The notes under the pieces: generated by a model | What the model was told of the DNA's origin: nothing | Database searches by the model: none | What the model saw: only the letters and a program-made list of their open reading frames with translations | Position numbers and translations under genes: made by a program | Shown: one piece after another, positions 35,114-49,188 of the stretch | Numbering within the stretch: the first letter of the stretch is position 1 | Layout of the letters: each line of letters starts with the position of its first letter | Origin: Moniliella sp. 'wahieum' | Taxonomy: Eukaryota; Basidiomycota; Moniliellomycetes; Moniliellales; Moniliellaceae | DNA: 64,000 nucleotides | Direction: 5' to 3' | NCBI GenBank assembly: GCA_003971905.1 | Contig: RSEE01000006.1 | Location: forward strand, 992,001 to 1,056,000

Positions 35114-36160
35114 TCAGGGCAGGCGAGTCGGAGAGGGGGAGGGAAGGGGAGGAAAGGGAGGAGAGGCTGCATGAGCCAGAGAGGAGCGGAGGCACTTCCT
35201 CTTCTTCTCCTGCCACGAAGGCCGGGCAGGGCGACGGAGCGAGGTCAGGACGTCAAGGAGCAGGGGCAGATGGCCCGCCAAGTCGGGAAGGCTGTGTGCC
35301 ATCTCCTCCACCTGGTCGAGGAATCCATCCCATTCCTCCGGGCGCGGGAGAAGGTCGTACTGCATCAGTTTCAGCGCCGTGCGTTCCAATTGCGCCAACT
35401 CCATCTTCATCCCCACCTCTTCCCACGTCTTGGTGTGAAAGGGGTGGTCATCCAGCACCTTATTGGCCAATGTCAGGCCCACGAGGAAGAGGCGGTAGGG
35501 CGTCGCACCCGGTACAAGGAAGCGAGAGGAAAATTCGTCTTTGGAACAGGATCGTATCGCCTCCGTCTCGCCGTCGGTTGGCGATCCGGATCGGACTCGG
35601 GAGTGGCAGGGCAGGAGAGGAGGTGGAGCCACTTGGCACCGTAAAAAAGAGGGCAAGGAAGAGGGTATTGGGGGTGACGGTAGGCTGTGCCAGTACCTTG
35701 GCGACAAAGGCGGTGAAGTGGTGCTCTCAGCGGCATGACGTTGGTCCATCTCACACAGTGAGGCAGACACCTTGGCCTGGGCTTGGGATACAGCCTCCGT
35801 CTCGAGGGAGGGGAAAGATGGAGGACACCTGGGACACGAACTGACCTCTGGGCGGATCGGCGTTGGATCTGCTGGCTGAGGCGGAGGAAGAGGGCACTGG
35901 CAGGCCAGGAGATGCTGGGCGGGCGAGGCCGGGGGCGGGGGTGGTGGGGCAGGCACGAGGCTGGACCAGGCATAGGCGGGGACAGCGGGGTAGGCATAGG
36001 CCGGATAGTAGGGGAAGGGGGGGTTGGGGGGATAGGCCGGGTAGGTCGGATAAGCGGGATAGGCGGGATAGGAGGGATAGGTGCGGTAGGCAGAGTAGGC
36101 CATGTAGCCCGGGTAGCCCAGAGGGCATGGGTAGGAGGGGTAGTAGTACCCCACGCTCAT
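35114..36160 (-). CDS. PCL/PHO80-family cyclin
   Basis: PCL cyclins activate PHO85-type kinases (phosphate, polarity and glycogen control). The start at 36160 gives MSVGYYYPSYPCPLGYPGYM followed by a striking Tyr-Pro-Ala tract (YPSYPAYPAYPTYPAYPPNP). The cyclin box, read across frame breaks, has FVAKVLAQPTVTPNTLFPCL, LFYGAKWLHLLSC, KDEFSSRFLVPGATPYRLFL, VGLTLANKVLDDHPFHTKTW, EEVGMKMELAQLERTALKLM and QYDLLPRPEEWDGFLDQVEE. The LanKvLDD..f..KTW.Evg....eL..lE motif is diagnostic of this subfamily. Length is about 349 residues. The Pro/Tyr-rich N-terminus suggests a CLG1-like member, but this is not certain. The last 30 residues or so and the stop are in an uncertain frame. Confidence 0.82.
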   Translation of the reverse strand: MSVGYYYPSYPCPLGYPGYMAYSAYRTYPSYPAYPAYPTYPAYPPNPPFPYYPAYAYPAVPAYAWSSLVPAPPPPPPASPAQHLLACQCPLPPPQPADPTPIRPEVSSCPRCPPSFPSLETEAVSQAQAKVSASLCEMDQRHAAESTTSPPLSPRYWHSLPSPPIPSSLPSFLRCQVAPPPLLPCHSRVRSGSPTDGETEAIRSCSKDEFSSRFLVPGATPYRLFLVGLTLANKVLDDHPFHTKTWEEVGMKMELAQLERTALKLMQYDLLPRPEEWDGFLDQVEEMAHSLPDLAGHLPLLLDVLTSLRRPARPSWQEKKRKCLRSSLAHAASPPFPPLPSPSPTRLP

Positions 36161-36225
36161 CCCGCCCGGGCGGTCGCAGTGGCAGGGGTGCTGGAGCTGG
36201 CGCGGGCCGCCGCCGGAAGGATTGG

Positions 36226-36420
36226 GGGGTGGGGGGGATGGGAAGGATGAGAGGAATGAGAGAGATGAGAGGGATGGGAGGGATGAGAGGAATGAGATCT
36301 GAGAGGGATGGGAGAGATGAGAGGGATGAGATAAGGATGGGAAGGATGGGAAGAACGAGAAGGATGGGAAGAACGAGAAGGATGGGAAGAACGGGAAGAA
36401 TGGGAAGGACGTGAGGGGCA
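36226..36420 (-). repeat. Polypyrimidine imperfect tandem repeat in the cyclin leader
   Basis: Imperfect copies of CATCC-CTCTCATCC/CCCATCCTTC-type units on the minus strand, directly upstream of the cyclin ATG. It could be translated in frame as Phe/Pro/Ser-rich sequence, but more likely it is a CT-rich promoter or 5' leader. Confidence 0.7.
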
Positions 36421-36808
36421 GGAGTGTTGGGGTTGTTTCGGGTGGGGGAGGCAAGACAGGCGAGTAGGGTCTGGCCGGGTGCGGGTTGTGAGACTGGGAG
36501 GGCAGATTTCACACACACGCCTGCCTCCTGCCGCGGCGTGCCTGGAGAAGACTGTGAAAAAAAACGGCGAGGCACAAAGTTTCAAGCGCCCGCGTGCGCC
36601 AGAGGGCACCGTGCCAGGAACGAACGAACAACAGCACCACACTGCCCCCGCGCTCCTGCTCCACCCGGCACCCGCCGGCACCCGACGACACTCGGCCGCT
36701 GCGGTCCCTGGGGTTCCCCTGTTTCTGGCACGTGTCGGCATGCAACGTTCAAATTGCAACTAGTTAGCAGCTGGCCTCTTGCAACCAGCCCACCCTTTGG
36801 CCTTCCGC

Positions 36809-36827
36809 GTCACGTGAATCACGTGAC
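36809..36827. promoter_or_regulatory. Double CACGTG inverted repeat
   Basis: GTCACGTGAATCACGTGAC: two perfect TCACGTGA E-boxes with one base between them, so the whole 19 bp is an inverted repeat. CACGTG is bound by fungal bHLH factors such as PHO4 and CBF1. It lies about 650 bp upstream of a PHO80-family cyclin. Confidence 0.5.
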
Positions 36828-36855
36828 CCTCCAGGTCCGCTCCCCGATCCCACCA

Positions 36856-36910
36856 CTCATATTCAACTTTCAACGTCCAACTTAACCATTCAACATTCAA
36901 CATTCAAATC
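36856..36910. repeat. TTCAAC-word cluster
   Basis: Five or six near-copies of ATTCAAC/TTTCAAC spaced by 7-14 bases. Related TTGAA/CAACGTTCA words occur at 6075-6105, 15697-15752 and 57451-57464. Confidence 0.6.
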
Positions 36911-36931
36911 GCCGCAGCCTGCACGTGAGCC

Positions 36932-38117
36932 TCACAGGGGATGCATGATGTCACATGCCCTCCGCGTGGCTAGCGCAACCGAGACGACCTCCGACGGCCG
37001 GGGGCGAGGGCGGGGCAGGGCGTTGGCCTCTGCGCTCGTGCGTGACGTCCGCTGTCTCTTGGACGCTCGCGGCGCCGCACTTTCTTTCTCGCCTCCGTCA
37101 ACGTCCGCGTCGGCGTCGACGCCGGAACCACGGCGGGTGGGCAGCGAGCGGCGGGGACGTTGCGTGCCCGTCGGTGGGCTGGATGCACCAGAGATAGACG
37201 CGTCGGTGGGCAGAGGTGCAGGCTCTGCATTTGCTTTCTCGGGAGCAAGAGGTGGATCGGCGGGTAGATCGGGCGACGGTTGTGGATCCTCCTTCGTCTC
37301 CTCCATCGCCTCGTGCGGTTGTACCGGCGCAGGCGTGCCATCGGCTCCTGGCAGGCCTTCCTCCGTACCTGAGGCGGGCGGGGAATCACCTGGGGCAACT
37401 GCATCGTGCATTTGCGCATCGGGCGCATCAGCCGTCACGGGTGCAGACGGCTGGGCACGGGATGCATCCATCGAGACATCATTGACCTTCTTGTTTGGGT
37501 CGGCGTCGCTTGACTTTCGTTCCGTCGTTTTGGAAAGGGACGGGGCAGGGCTCGTCTGTGGGGCAGAGGTCAGACCCGGCAGTTCTTCTCCCACCATGTC
37601 CACAGGGTCATGATCTTCCTTTGTCGCTGGTTCCACACCTTGATCCGACGGCTGGTCTAGGTTCTGGTACCTCGGTTTCCTGCCCCCCCTTTTCCCAACC
37701 TTGCGGAACGTACTTTGTGAAGCGATGCGCGTGCACGGCTACGTGCCCACTCTGTGTCCGGCAGCATCTGGCGCAACTTGGGGGTGGTGAAGACTTTGGT
37801 TTCGCCGGCCTCGATTGAGGTGCGGAAGAGTTGGTTTTTGATGCCGGAGAGGATGCCCTCGTTGATCAGGCACGCTGCCTCGTCGCCCTCGGTAGGCTTT
37901 CTTCCTTTCTTCTTCTCCCCGGCGCGCTGCTCCACGGATAGCGGGCCAGCACATACGCCCGGATCTCGCGGCTGCTCACACCACGCGCAATTGTCTCCCG
38001 GCTCTGGCTCAGCGCGCCCGTGACGAGGCACAGACCCGAGGGCCTCGTGGCTCGGACCATAGAAGGGCGCCAGGGGGGCGGGCGCGTCGGGGGCGGGCGA
38101 AGCGCGGGGCGCGACAT
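36932..38117 (-). CDS. Unrecognised nuclear-type protein with acidic disordered C-terminus
   Basis: A protein of roughly 380 residues. The start chosen at 38117 gives MSRPALRPPPTRPPPWRPSM. A compact region of about 90 residues follows: ETIARGVSSREIRAYVLARY, EGDEAACLINEGILSGIKNQ, LFRTSIEAGETKVFTTPKLR and QMLPDTEWARSRARASLHK. The spacing of these helices loosely resembles a winged-helix domain, but I cannot name a family. A GTACGT near 37713, just after SLHK, could be an intron donor. The C-terminal 220 residues (EPATKEDHDPVDMVGEELPG onward) are rich in Pro, Ala, Glu and Asp, with a basic patch (PRASKRQRTSRTSAEANALP) that could be a nuclear localisation signal. Stop at 36932-36934. At least two frame changes. 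Confidence 0.5.
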
Positions 38118-38497
38118 GGCGCGAGGCAGCCGAGCCAACAGCGATGGTCGCAGCTGGGTTGGACGGGCGATCGAACACCCGCCCGTGACGCGTCACGCTC
38201 CTGGCGCTCGTCCACTGCGCAACCCTCGGCCCTGAGCCTGCCCGGACCAGCGGGGGGGGATCACCGGTTTCTGGTCGATGACCATGGCCAGAACTCCCGA
38301 CTAGTAGCGTCGGCCTGCAGCCTCACAGTTGCGATCTCAGACATGCTTTACATCCCGCCAGCCCATTCCGCCAGCCCACTGTCCTCTCTCCTGCCTGCCC
38401 ACACGCTCGGTTGGGGTCAGATCTCTACCGCTGCTGCTCCTATTCCACTCGCCCCTCCGCACCATCTGCTTCGGCCCCGAAATCAATGCATTCCCTC
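38118..38497. other. Intergenic, RPN10 3' end to unknown gene
   Basis: About 380 bp upstream of the unknown minus-strand gene, which is transcribed away from RPN10's 3' end. It holds the palindrome at 38185-38196. No gene seen. Confidence 0.45.
38185..38196. promoter_or_regulatory. GTGACGCGTCAC palindrome (MCB-like), second copy
   Basis: Identical 12-mer to 16358-16369, about 70 bp upstream of the start of the unrecognised gene. Core ACGCGT is an MBF-type word. Function inferred. Confidence 0.4.
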
Positions 38498-39632
38498 TCA
38501 GGCCTTCTTGTCTGGCTCTTGCTGCTCCTGCATGCTCATCGCAATCGCCTTGGAGATGGCCTCGTCCTCATCCATCTCCTCGTCCTCGTCCTCGCCCCCT
38601 GCGCTTCCTCCTCCTTCTTTGAACTCTCGTCTTTGGCCTCGGACATGGCTGCATCGCCCTCGCCGCTCTTGGACAGCGCCAGCGCCTTTTGCAGCATGGC
38701 CTCCTCGTCTTCCTCGTCCTCCGCCTCTCCCCCCGCCTGTGCTCCTTGTGGTGGTGGACCCGACGCTTCCTCCCGCACGGCCTCCAGATTGGCCGTCGCG
38801 GGCGCCGCCTGGGCCGCGGCACGCTGGCGCGCCTCCTCCTCCTCGAGCGACATGCGCAATGCCTAGTCTCACGTTAGCAGCTGTGCCCGTCGCAGCGGAA
38901 AAAAAAGACGTACCATTGCGAGGTCAGGGTCGTTAGCAAAGTCCGCCTCGCCAAAGGAGGTACCGCCCGCGTCGCCCGAACCAAACTCTTCTTCCAAAAT
39001 GGGCGAGGCGCGGAGCACATCCGACACGAGCGACCCCGTGCCAGGCGGGATGGAAATGTAGTGGGACGAGTCGGACGCGTTGACGGCCTCGACAAACGCA
39101 GCCAACTTGCTCTCGTTCGCCTCCACCTCTCCCATCGACACCACATCTACCGCCACATTGTTCTTCTTGAGTTTCTTGCCCAGCCGGACCAGCTGGTCTT
39201 GCGCTTCGGTCAAGGGCGAGCCGATAAACACAAGGATCCTCTGTCGCTGGTTCTTGTTTTCGCGGTGCTTGAGCGCCAGCTGCGCAATGTTCACCGCCGT
39301 ACTAAAGTTGGTGGCGCCTTCGAGCTTGGCATCGTGCAAGCCAGCCAGGATCTGGCCAATGTCCTTGGTCCGGGTCACCAGCACCTCGGGGCTGGTGCCC
39401 GCCATGGTCATCACCCCCACCTCGTTTTCCGGGTTGGAGTTGACCTTGGCAAAGAAGACGACGCCCGCCGCATCGGCTTGGGCCTCCCACCGTGTCGGCT
39501 GGTAGTCGCCATTGCGCATAAACTCGCTATTGTCCACCCTGCAAGCAGCGCATCCCCAGTCCCCGTCAGCACCACGCATCCAGCAGGCGGCACGGCAAGA
39601 CTTACACCATCATCGTCGCTTCGAGTGGCATG
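38498..39632 (-). CDS. RPN10: 26S proteasome ubiquitin receptor RPN10
   Basis: RPN10 sits between lid and base of the 19S particle and binds polyubiquitin. Exon 1 (39607-39632) encodes MPLEATMM; a 68-nt intron (39539-39606) precedes VDNSEFMRNGDYQPTRWEAQ. The VWA domain continues MTMAGTSPEVLVTRTKDIGQ, ILAGLHDAKLEGATNFSTAV and LVFIGSPLTEAQDQLVRLGK. A second intron of 51 nt (38863-38913, TGCTAAC branch) splits the first UIM, DPDLAM-ALRMSLEEEEARQR. A second UIM is DEEAMLQKALALSKSGEG, and a third near the end is DEAISKAIAMSMQEQQEPDK with TGA at 38498-38500. About 338 residues. One frame change near 38590-38605, between UIM 2 and 3. It is divergent from CAF1. Confidence 0.96.
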
Positions 39633-39993
39633 TTGGGCAAGCGTAGGCAGTGCCTGTGTCGGGTGGGTTGCGCGTACGAGTGGTGGCAGCAGCGCTGGGG
39701 CCGAGCAAATCGGGCCGCGTGGAGTTGGGGCGGAGTAGGGGTGGGCGAGTGGTCAGGTTGCGCTGGGCACCAGGGACGCGGCCGTGCTGACGACGCGCCG
39801 GGCTGCTGAGGTAAGCAACCCTTCGCCCGCCCCCCCAATTCCGCCCCCTCCGCTCCAGTCGAGAGCATCGACGGCGGTCGGCATGGGGGTGGATCGCCTG
39901 CTGGCTTGTCCTTTTGTTCCTCGCCCCTTCTCTGCCCCATCCACCTCCACTGCCCCTGCCACTGCCGCCGCCGCCCCCCCCCTCTCTCCCACC
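39633..39993. promoter_or_regulatory. RPN10-CAF1 divergent promoter
   Basis: 361 bp between two divergent start codons. GGTGGCA at 39682-39688 is a partial match to the PACE element (GGTGGCAAA) used by RPN4 at proteasome genes; a 7-base match can be chance. The CAF1 side is C/T-rich (39905-39993). Confidence 0.35.
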
Positions 39994-41041
39994 ATGTCCT
40001 TACTTCCGCGCACCATACGGGAGGTATGGGCCGAGAACTTTGAGGCCGAGATGGGCCTGCTGCGCAACGTGATTGACCGATATCCATACGTTGCGATGGA
40101 CACAGAGTTCCCGGCATTGTCTCTCGTCCCATTGGGCGCTTCAAGGGCAGCTCGGACTACCACTACCAGACGCTGCGGTGCAACGTGGACCTGCTGAAGA
40201 TCATCCAGCTGGGTCTGACTGTCTGCGACGAGGACGGCAACGAGCCTCCGCCCAACGAGCCTAGCATCTGGCAGTTCAACTTCCGTTTCAGCGCCGGCCA
40301 GGACATGTGCCCCCGACTCGCTCGAGATTTTGCACAATGCTGGGCTCCAGTTCGATCGGCATGCCACGTCGGGCATTGATCCGGCTCATTTTGGTGAGCT
40401 ACTGATCACGTCGGGCCTGGTGCTGTTTGACAATGTCCGATGGGTTTCGTTCCACAGGTACGTGTGGCAGGACTGGCCTGGTTCCTTCTCCTCGACCGAG
40501 GCAGCTGACTAACCCTGGCCCCGATGGGCCTGATGCGCAGCGGGTACGACTTTGGCTACTTACTCAAGGTGGTCACCAATGCGCCGTTGCCGGCGACCGA
40601 AGCTGCGTTTTTCGAAGCGCTCAAGCTCTGGTTCCCCAAGATCTACGACATCAAGTACTTGATGCGCTACTGCAGCAACCTCAAGGGCGGGCTGCAAGAT
40701 TTGGCGGACGAGTTGAAGGTGCAACGAGTGGGGCGGCAACACCAAGCCGGCAGCGATGCGCAGTTGACTGGCAGTGTCTTTTTCCGCCTGCGTGCGCAGT
40801 ACTTTCACGGCGTGATTGACGACACGAAATTGGGTTGTCTCTATGGCTTTTCGGCGATGAACCGGCCCGAAGCCGCTCGGGGCTACACCCAGGCCCAGGC
40901 CCAGGCCATGGCCCACCCGTCCCAGGCCCAGCCCATGAACTTTATGTCGGCCGTTATCTCGGCCGCCGCCCAAAGGGGGAAAGTGACCATCACTTCCCCA
41001 CCCCGACCACCCCCGAGGGCAAAAAGGCATTTGGCCACTGA
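39994..41041 (+). CDS. POP2: CCR4-NOT deadenylase subunit CAF1/POP2
   Basis: CAF1 is a DEDD-type 3' exonuclease that shortens poly(A) tails. The start at 39994 gives [20 protein letters not shown]. Catalytic signatures are AMDTEFPG (D, E), SGYDFGYL (D) and [13 protein letters not shown] (H, D). Between them are [55 protein letters not shown] and [20 protein letters not shown]. An 83-nt intron (40458-40540, GTACGT, branch CTGACTAAC) splits the codon for Ser in FHSGYDFG. Single bases are missing at 40113 (CCGGCATT for CCG GGC ATT) and 40308 (ATGTGCCCCC for ATG TGT GCC CCC). The C-terminal tail is Gln/Ala-rich; the stop at 41039-41041 (after KKAFGH) assumes one more frame change. About 321 residues. 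Confidence 0.95.
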
Positions 41042-41239
41042 CCCTTGTACATCTACCTTTCCCCCGCTCTTCCCCACTTCTCTCTACCTCTCTCTACCCC
41101 TTTGGCTGTTCGCCCACGCGCGTTGTACACTATGGAGCCAATGATCTGCTGTCTGCGCACGCTCGTAGCCTCGTAGTCATCCATCCATCCATCCATCCCG
41201 CCGCTCGTTCCACCGCCGCGTGGGTTGGCGGACGCGGCA

Positions 41240-45273
<4,034 letters not shown>

Positions 45274-45613
45274 GGCGGGGGCAGGGGCGGGGGGAGGCGG
45301 AGGCAGGGGAGGTGTGGGGGGAGAAGGGAAGAAGAAGAAGGCTGGGAGCGGAGAAGAAAAGGCAAGGCAAGCCCCCGAAACGGCTGGCGCGACGGCGGGT
45401 GCTGGGCGCCTTGGAGCTTCGATGGCCATCCGCCGTGCTTGACGCTGGTGCGGGCGGGGCCAGTCTGTGTGCGCTGGGCTTGGGCTGCAGTGGCACGCTG
45501 CGCACTGACCACGCGCCACGCACCATCATGCATCACCCATCACCCATCACCCACACCCATCACCGATGGCATCAGCCCGTTTCAGACGTGAAATCTGATG
45601 CGGGCGGTGTGTG
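45274..45613. promoter_or_regulatory. Divergent promoter, RIB4 and PPR-like gene
   Basis: 340 bp. The RIB4 side is C/T-rich on the minus strand (45275-45360). The other side has CATCACCCATCACCCATCACCC-like repeats (45532-45560). Confidence 0.4.
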
Positions 45614-48600
45614 ATGGCATCGGCCGCTTACCTCAGCCGCGTGCGGGCGGGTCTCCGTTTCAAGTTGCAAACCGCCGGGGGGCCGGCGGAAGATCGCTGC
45701 AGGCATCCAGGCAGGCCGCCTTGGCTGTCGCGGGCTCTGCCGCCGCCACCGAGCAGAGGCGGCAGGATGCGCGTCCTGCGCACACCCACCCGCCGTGCAC
45801 GCTGGCCGCCCCCGCCGCTCGCCTTCCGGTGGTCCCTCGTCTGCTTGCGTCTGCTGCGTCGCGCTCCCTGGCTGACCCGTCTCCGTCACGCCCGCCAGCG
45901 CCCGCCATGCCTCAGCACCTCCGCCCCACGCCGCTCTGCCCAGCGGCCCCGCCGTCCGCCGGCCGCCCCTCCCGTGCGCCCAGACGATCTGCTGGCCACC
46001 GACGAGTCTGTCCACGACTTTGTTCGCGACATGCTCAGTGGGTTGGCGCCTGCCCCTCCGCCAGCCCCAGCCCCAGCCCCGGCCCATCCCGTGGGAGACA
46101 CGCAGGCGTCGGGCAACACCGACCGGTGCCTGCGCCCCTCACCCCCACCCAACTACGCCAAATGGAGATGGACACGGGTGTGAATGACGATCGCCGCACG
46201 ACCACCTCGACTTGCTCGATGCCCCGGAGCTTGCTTCCCCCGCCGCAGCCCGCCGCGGCCCCATCCAGGTGGGGTTGGCACGCCCAACCTGTCACATGTC
46301 CAGCCCATCCCGCCCAGGTGGGAACGGCAACTGCGCGACCGCATTGCCGCTGCGCTGGACCACCTGACCCAGGCACCAGCGCTACCAAGCCCCCCCAGCC
46401 AACGCACTCTGCGTGCGGTTACAGACAAGGTCAACGGCCTCACACCCAGTTCCTACGTGCCTGCGCGACGCACCTTACCAGCCCGCTTCCCATTTCGCTC
46501 TACAACCAAATGCTGGACGTGTACGTGCGACGACGGCGGATGGGAGCCGGCGCCGTCGTACCCGTACCTGGTCGGCTACCGTTCCAACGCCAGTGGCCCC
46601 GCCTTTGTGGCCAAGCTTCCCCAGGGCACGGATGGCGTACCGGACGCAGGGTGGAACTTGGATTTGCCCGAGGGCATTCTGTGCTTTACCAACCTCTTTT
46701 CCCACATGATGGACCGGTCAGTGGCGCTCAACAAGCTCTCGTTTACGCTGTTGATCGAAGCGTTTGCGCTCTATGCCGATGCGCCGCTGTGTGGCCCGTC
46801 GCGCTGGGAGCAGGTCACCTCGCTCCCAGCGTCGGGCGTGCCGCTCACTGGGTGGGCTCGGCCCTCACGGGCCAGGCACGGTTGCGCGGCATAGGCCAAG
46901 CCTACTCTTTGATCTTGGCCGCGGTTGCGCGCGACAATGTACCAGTTCCCAGGTCATGTACGCCACCTTCTCCAAGGCCGTTCTCACCAAGGAGGCCAAG
47001 ATCGCCTCGAGGTACTGGAGATCATGCAGGTCACATGATCGAGCCGCCGCTCGAGACGTACCTGAGTTTGCTTCGCATGGGGGCGTTGGACTGCCCCTGG
47101 ACCTGCCTCCCCTCCCGCCCGGACGGATCGGCGGGCGGCACAGCTGCCGCGGACGTGGGTGCGCAGCAACGGGTGGTCAACAGGCCTATCGCCACCTCGC
47201 GCTTGGCAGCGTCTGCTTACCGACGAAACCAAGACCGAGGCGGTACGTACGTACATGCTGCAAGCGCTTGTTGCAGCGCGACCTGCTTCGTGCCGGCCAA
47301 AACCATCCACCGCCTCCTGCCACCGCATCGACCCGCGCCTCGCCCCCTTTGTCCCCCGCGCAGGGGGGACGATCGAGCTGCCGCCCGAGGCCGAACCCAG
47401 CGTGTTGGCCGATTTGTCATGGGTCTTTGCACAACCACGAGTTTTTCCTCGCCTTTGAATGGCTCCAGGCCGCGGGCCAAACCGACCTGGCGCGCAGCGC
47501 CGAGTTTGGTCAGCTGGTCACCCGCGCCACGTCGTCACCTTGTCCTACTTGCACACCTACCCGACCCAGGCCGACGCGTGGCTCCCGAGCGCGCTGAGGC
47601 GCTGCTGCAGCCCGTCGCGAAGCACAAGCCGGTCGCAGCCAGGGTGCTGGGCTTACTTTTGGTGCTGCAGCACCGCCGTGGGAGCTGAACCGGCTGCAAG
47701 GCGTGCGCCCGCGTGGCACATCGGCCCCGCTCCGAACGCTAAGTGGTCTGCACCTTTGCCGCACCTGCGCGCATCACGCCCTGGATCCTGCGCGTCGCGC
47801 AGCACCTCGGCCTGTCGCGCGCGACGCTGGCGCCGCTCCTGTGTCTGCGGCTGGAGCACGGCGAGGCAGCGCCCGCGCGGCGCTCTGGCTCGGCCTGTCG
47901 CCCCGACGCGCTCTGGAGCTGCGCGACGATCGAGAGACAATAGCCAAGCTGTATGCGCAAGGCTCCCGCCTCCGCACCGCCCTCACCGACCATATCTGGG
48001 CCGTCGTCCTGCCGAGCACAAGATCGCCTGGACAGTCCCTCACGCAGCTGCACCACCTCCTCCACCGGCCTGGCGAAGCGGCAGCACCAACTCCAGGGAC
48101 CGCAAGTCCAGACCGCCAAGGGGACCGCGAAACGGACGGTCTAGCACGCTCCTGTCCGAGGCCGGGGTGCGGCCACCGCCACGCCGGCACGGTGGAGGCC
48201 TGATGGCCGTGCTGGACCAAGGGAGGAAGAGTGCGGAGGAGGTGCGGCATGCGGCGATGGCGAGTCTAGCGGGGCCGGGGCCCCGTGTGCCCGCCCGCGC
48301 CGCTGGTCGACACTAGGACCGAGGCGCACGTGCGCCATCTCGCCCAGGCGCGGAAGGAGGTACAGGTCTCGCACGTGGCGTGGCGCGTGTCCCAGCGGCG
48401 CTTGCGCCACGTCCGGGCCCAGCTCGGGCGCACCCGCACCGCCTCTCGCCCGCGTCCGTGCCGAGGCTACGCCCACGCCTACGCTCAAGGGCAGGGCCAG
48501 TCGCGCATGCGCACCGCGCGCAGCGGCATGCGCATGCGTCGCGTTTGGCCCCCGCCCTCGCGCGTGGCTCGCGGTCCAGGCGCAGGAACGCGCGGCGGTG

Positions 48601-48720
48601 CGCGCGGCGAGGCGCTGCGGCGCGCGGCTGCACTGGGCGCGGGCGCGCTTGGCGCGATCCAGCCGGGCGCCGGCCCGAGCTTGGCAAGGCGCCGGCCAGC
48701 GGGCGGGCCGGTCTGGGTAG
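45614..48720 (+). CDS. Large, probably mitochondrial helical protein, possibly PPR-like
   Basis: About 1030 residues if one gene. It starts MASAAYLSRVRAGLRFKLQT, a good mitochondrial presequence, and continues DDLLATDESVHDFVRDMLSG. Further segments look like paired helices of 30-40 residues: ALYNQMLDVYVRRRRMGA, ILCFTNLFSHMMDRSVALNK, LSFTLLIEAFALYADAPLCG, VMYATFSKAVLTKEAKIASR, ETYLSLLRMGAL, EFFLAFEWLQAAGQTDLARS, PWILRVAQHLGLSRATLAPL, ETIAKLYAQGSRLRTAL and RTEAHVRHLAQARKEVQVSH. Phrases like YNQMLDVYVRRRRMG and FTLLIEAF fit pentatricopeptide repeats, but no repeat is complete enough to be sure. The frame changes very often. The end at 48720 (WARARLARSSRAPARAW then TAG) is a choice; 48316 is the other candidate. 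Confidence 0.45.
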
Positions 48721-49188
48721 ATCGCGGTGGCCGGATAGCATCTGGTGTTGGGCAGCGCTTTTCCCCCCTCGCTTCTCCTGAGGAATCGCAAGCGCTGCGC
48801 TGGTTTGGGTGTGGCCGGGGGCAGGGTAGGTTGGTGGAGGATGCGAGTGGTTCTTAGCAATGATGGATGGAGAGTACACGGCAGAGTGATAGAGGGAGAC
48901 GCGGGGGATGGGTGAGGGCGATGGGTGATGCGTCTGACGCGCGGGGCCGGGGCGGCTTACGTCACAGGGGGTGTGGGTGGGGAGGCGCACTGGCGCCGTG
49001 CGGGCGGCCGGGGCGGGCGGCGGCGGCAGGGGCGAGTGTGGTGGCGCGGTGCTGCTCGCACTGCGTGGGCGTTGGTGGGTTGCATCTCTGCCTGCGGCCG
49101 CCGTGGATCCATCAGCCTCGCACGCAGCATCCACCGCCATCGCCACCACCCCCATCGCCACCACCACCACCCTCATCCCCTCCCGCCC
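48721..49188. other. Intergenic, PPR-like to BCK1-like gene
   Basis: About 470 bp, probably the BCK1-like promoter. From 49125 to 49188 it is built of CCACCATCGCCACCACC-like C-rich repeats. No gene recognised. Confidence 0.4.

Larger units (their letters stand above)
36161..36931. other. Cyclin promoter and leader region
   Basis: About 770 bp upstream of the cyclin (minus strand). On the minus strand 36226-36420 is a long C/T-rich tract built of 9-12-bp units (plus strand GGGAAGGATGAGAGG-like). Farther up are a 19-bp inverted repeat with two CACGTG boxes (36809-36827) and a TTCAAC-word cluster (36856-36910). No gene seen. Confidence 0.5.

Noticed and set aside
36226..36454. N-terminal extension of the cyclin through the polypyrimidine repeat
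   Set aside because: The frame is open only because the tract lacks purines; the MSVGYYY start directly after it gives a more usual protein.
48323..48336. GGCGCACGTGCGCC palindrome as a regulatory site
   Set aside because: It probably lies inside the coding end of the PPR-like gene, in a stretch full of GCGC words where palindromes are expected by chance.
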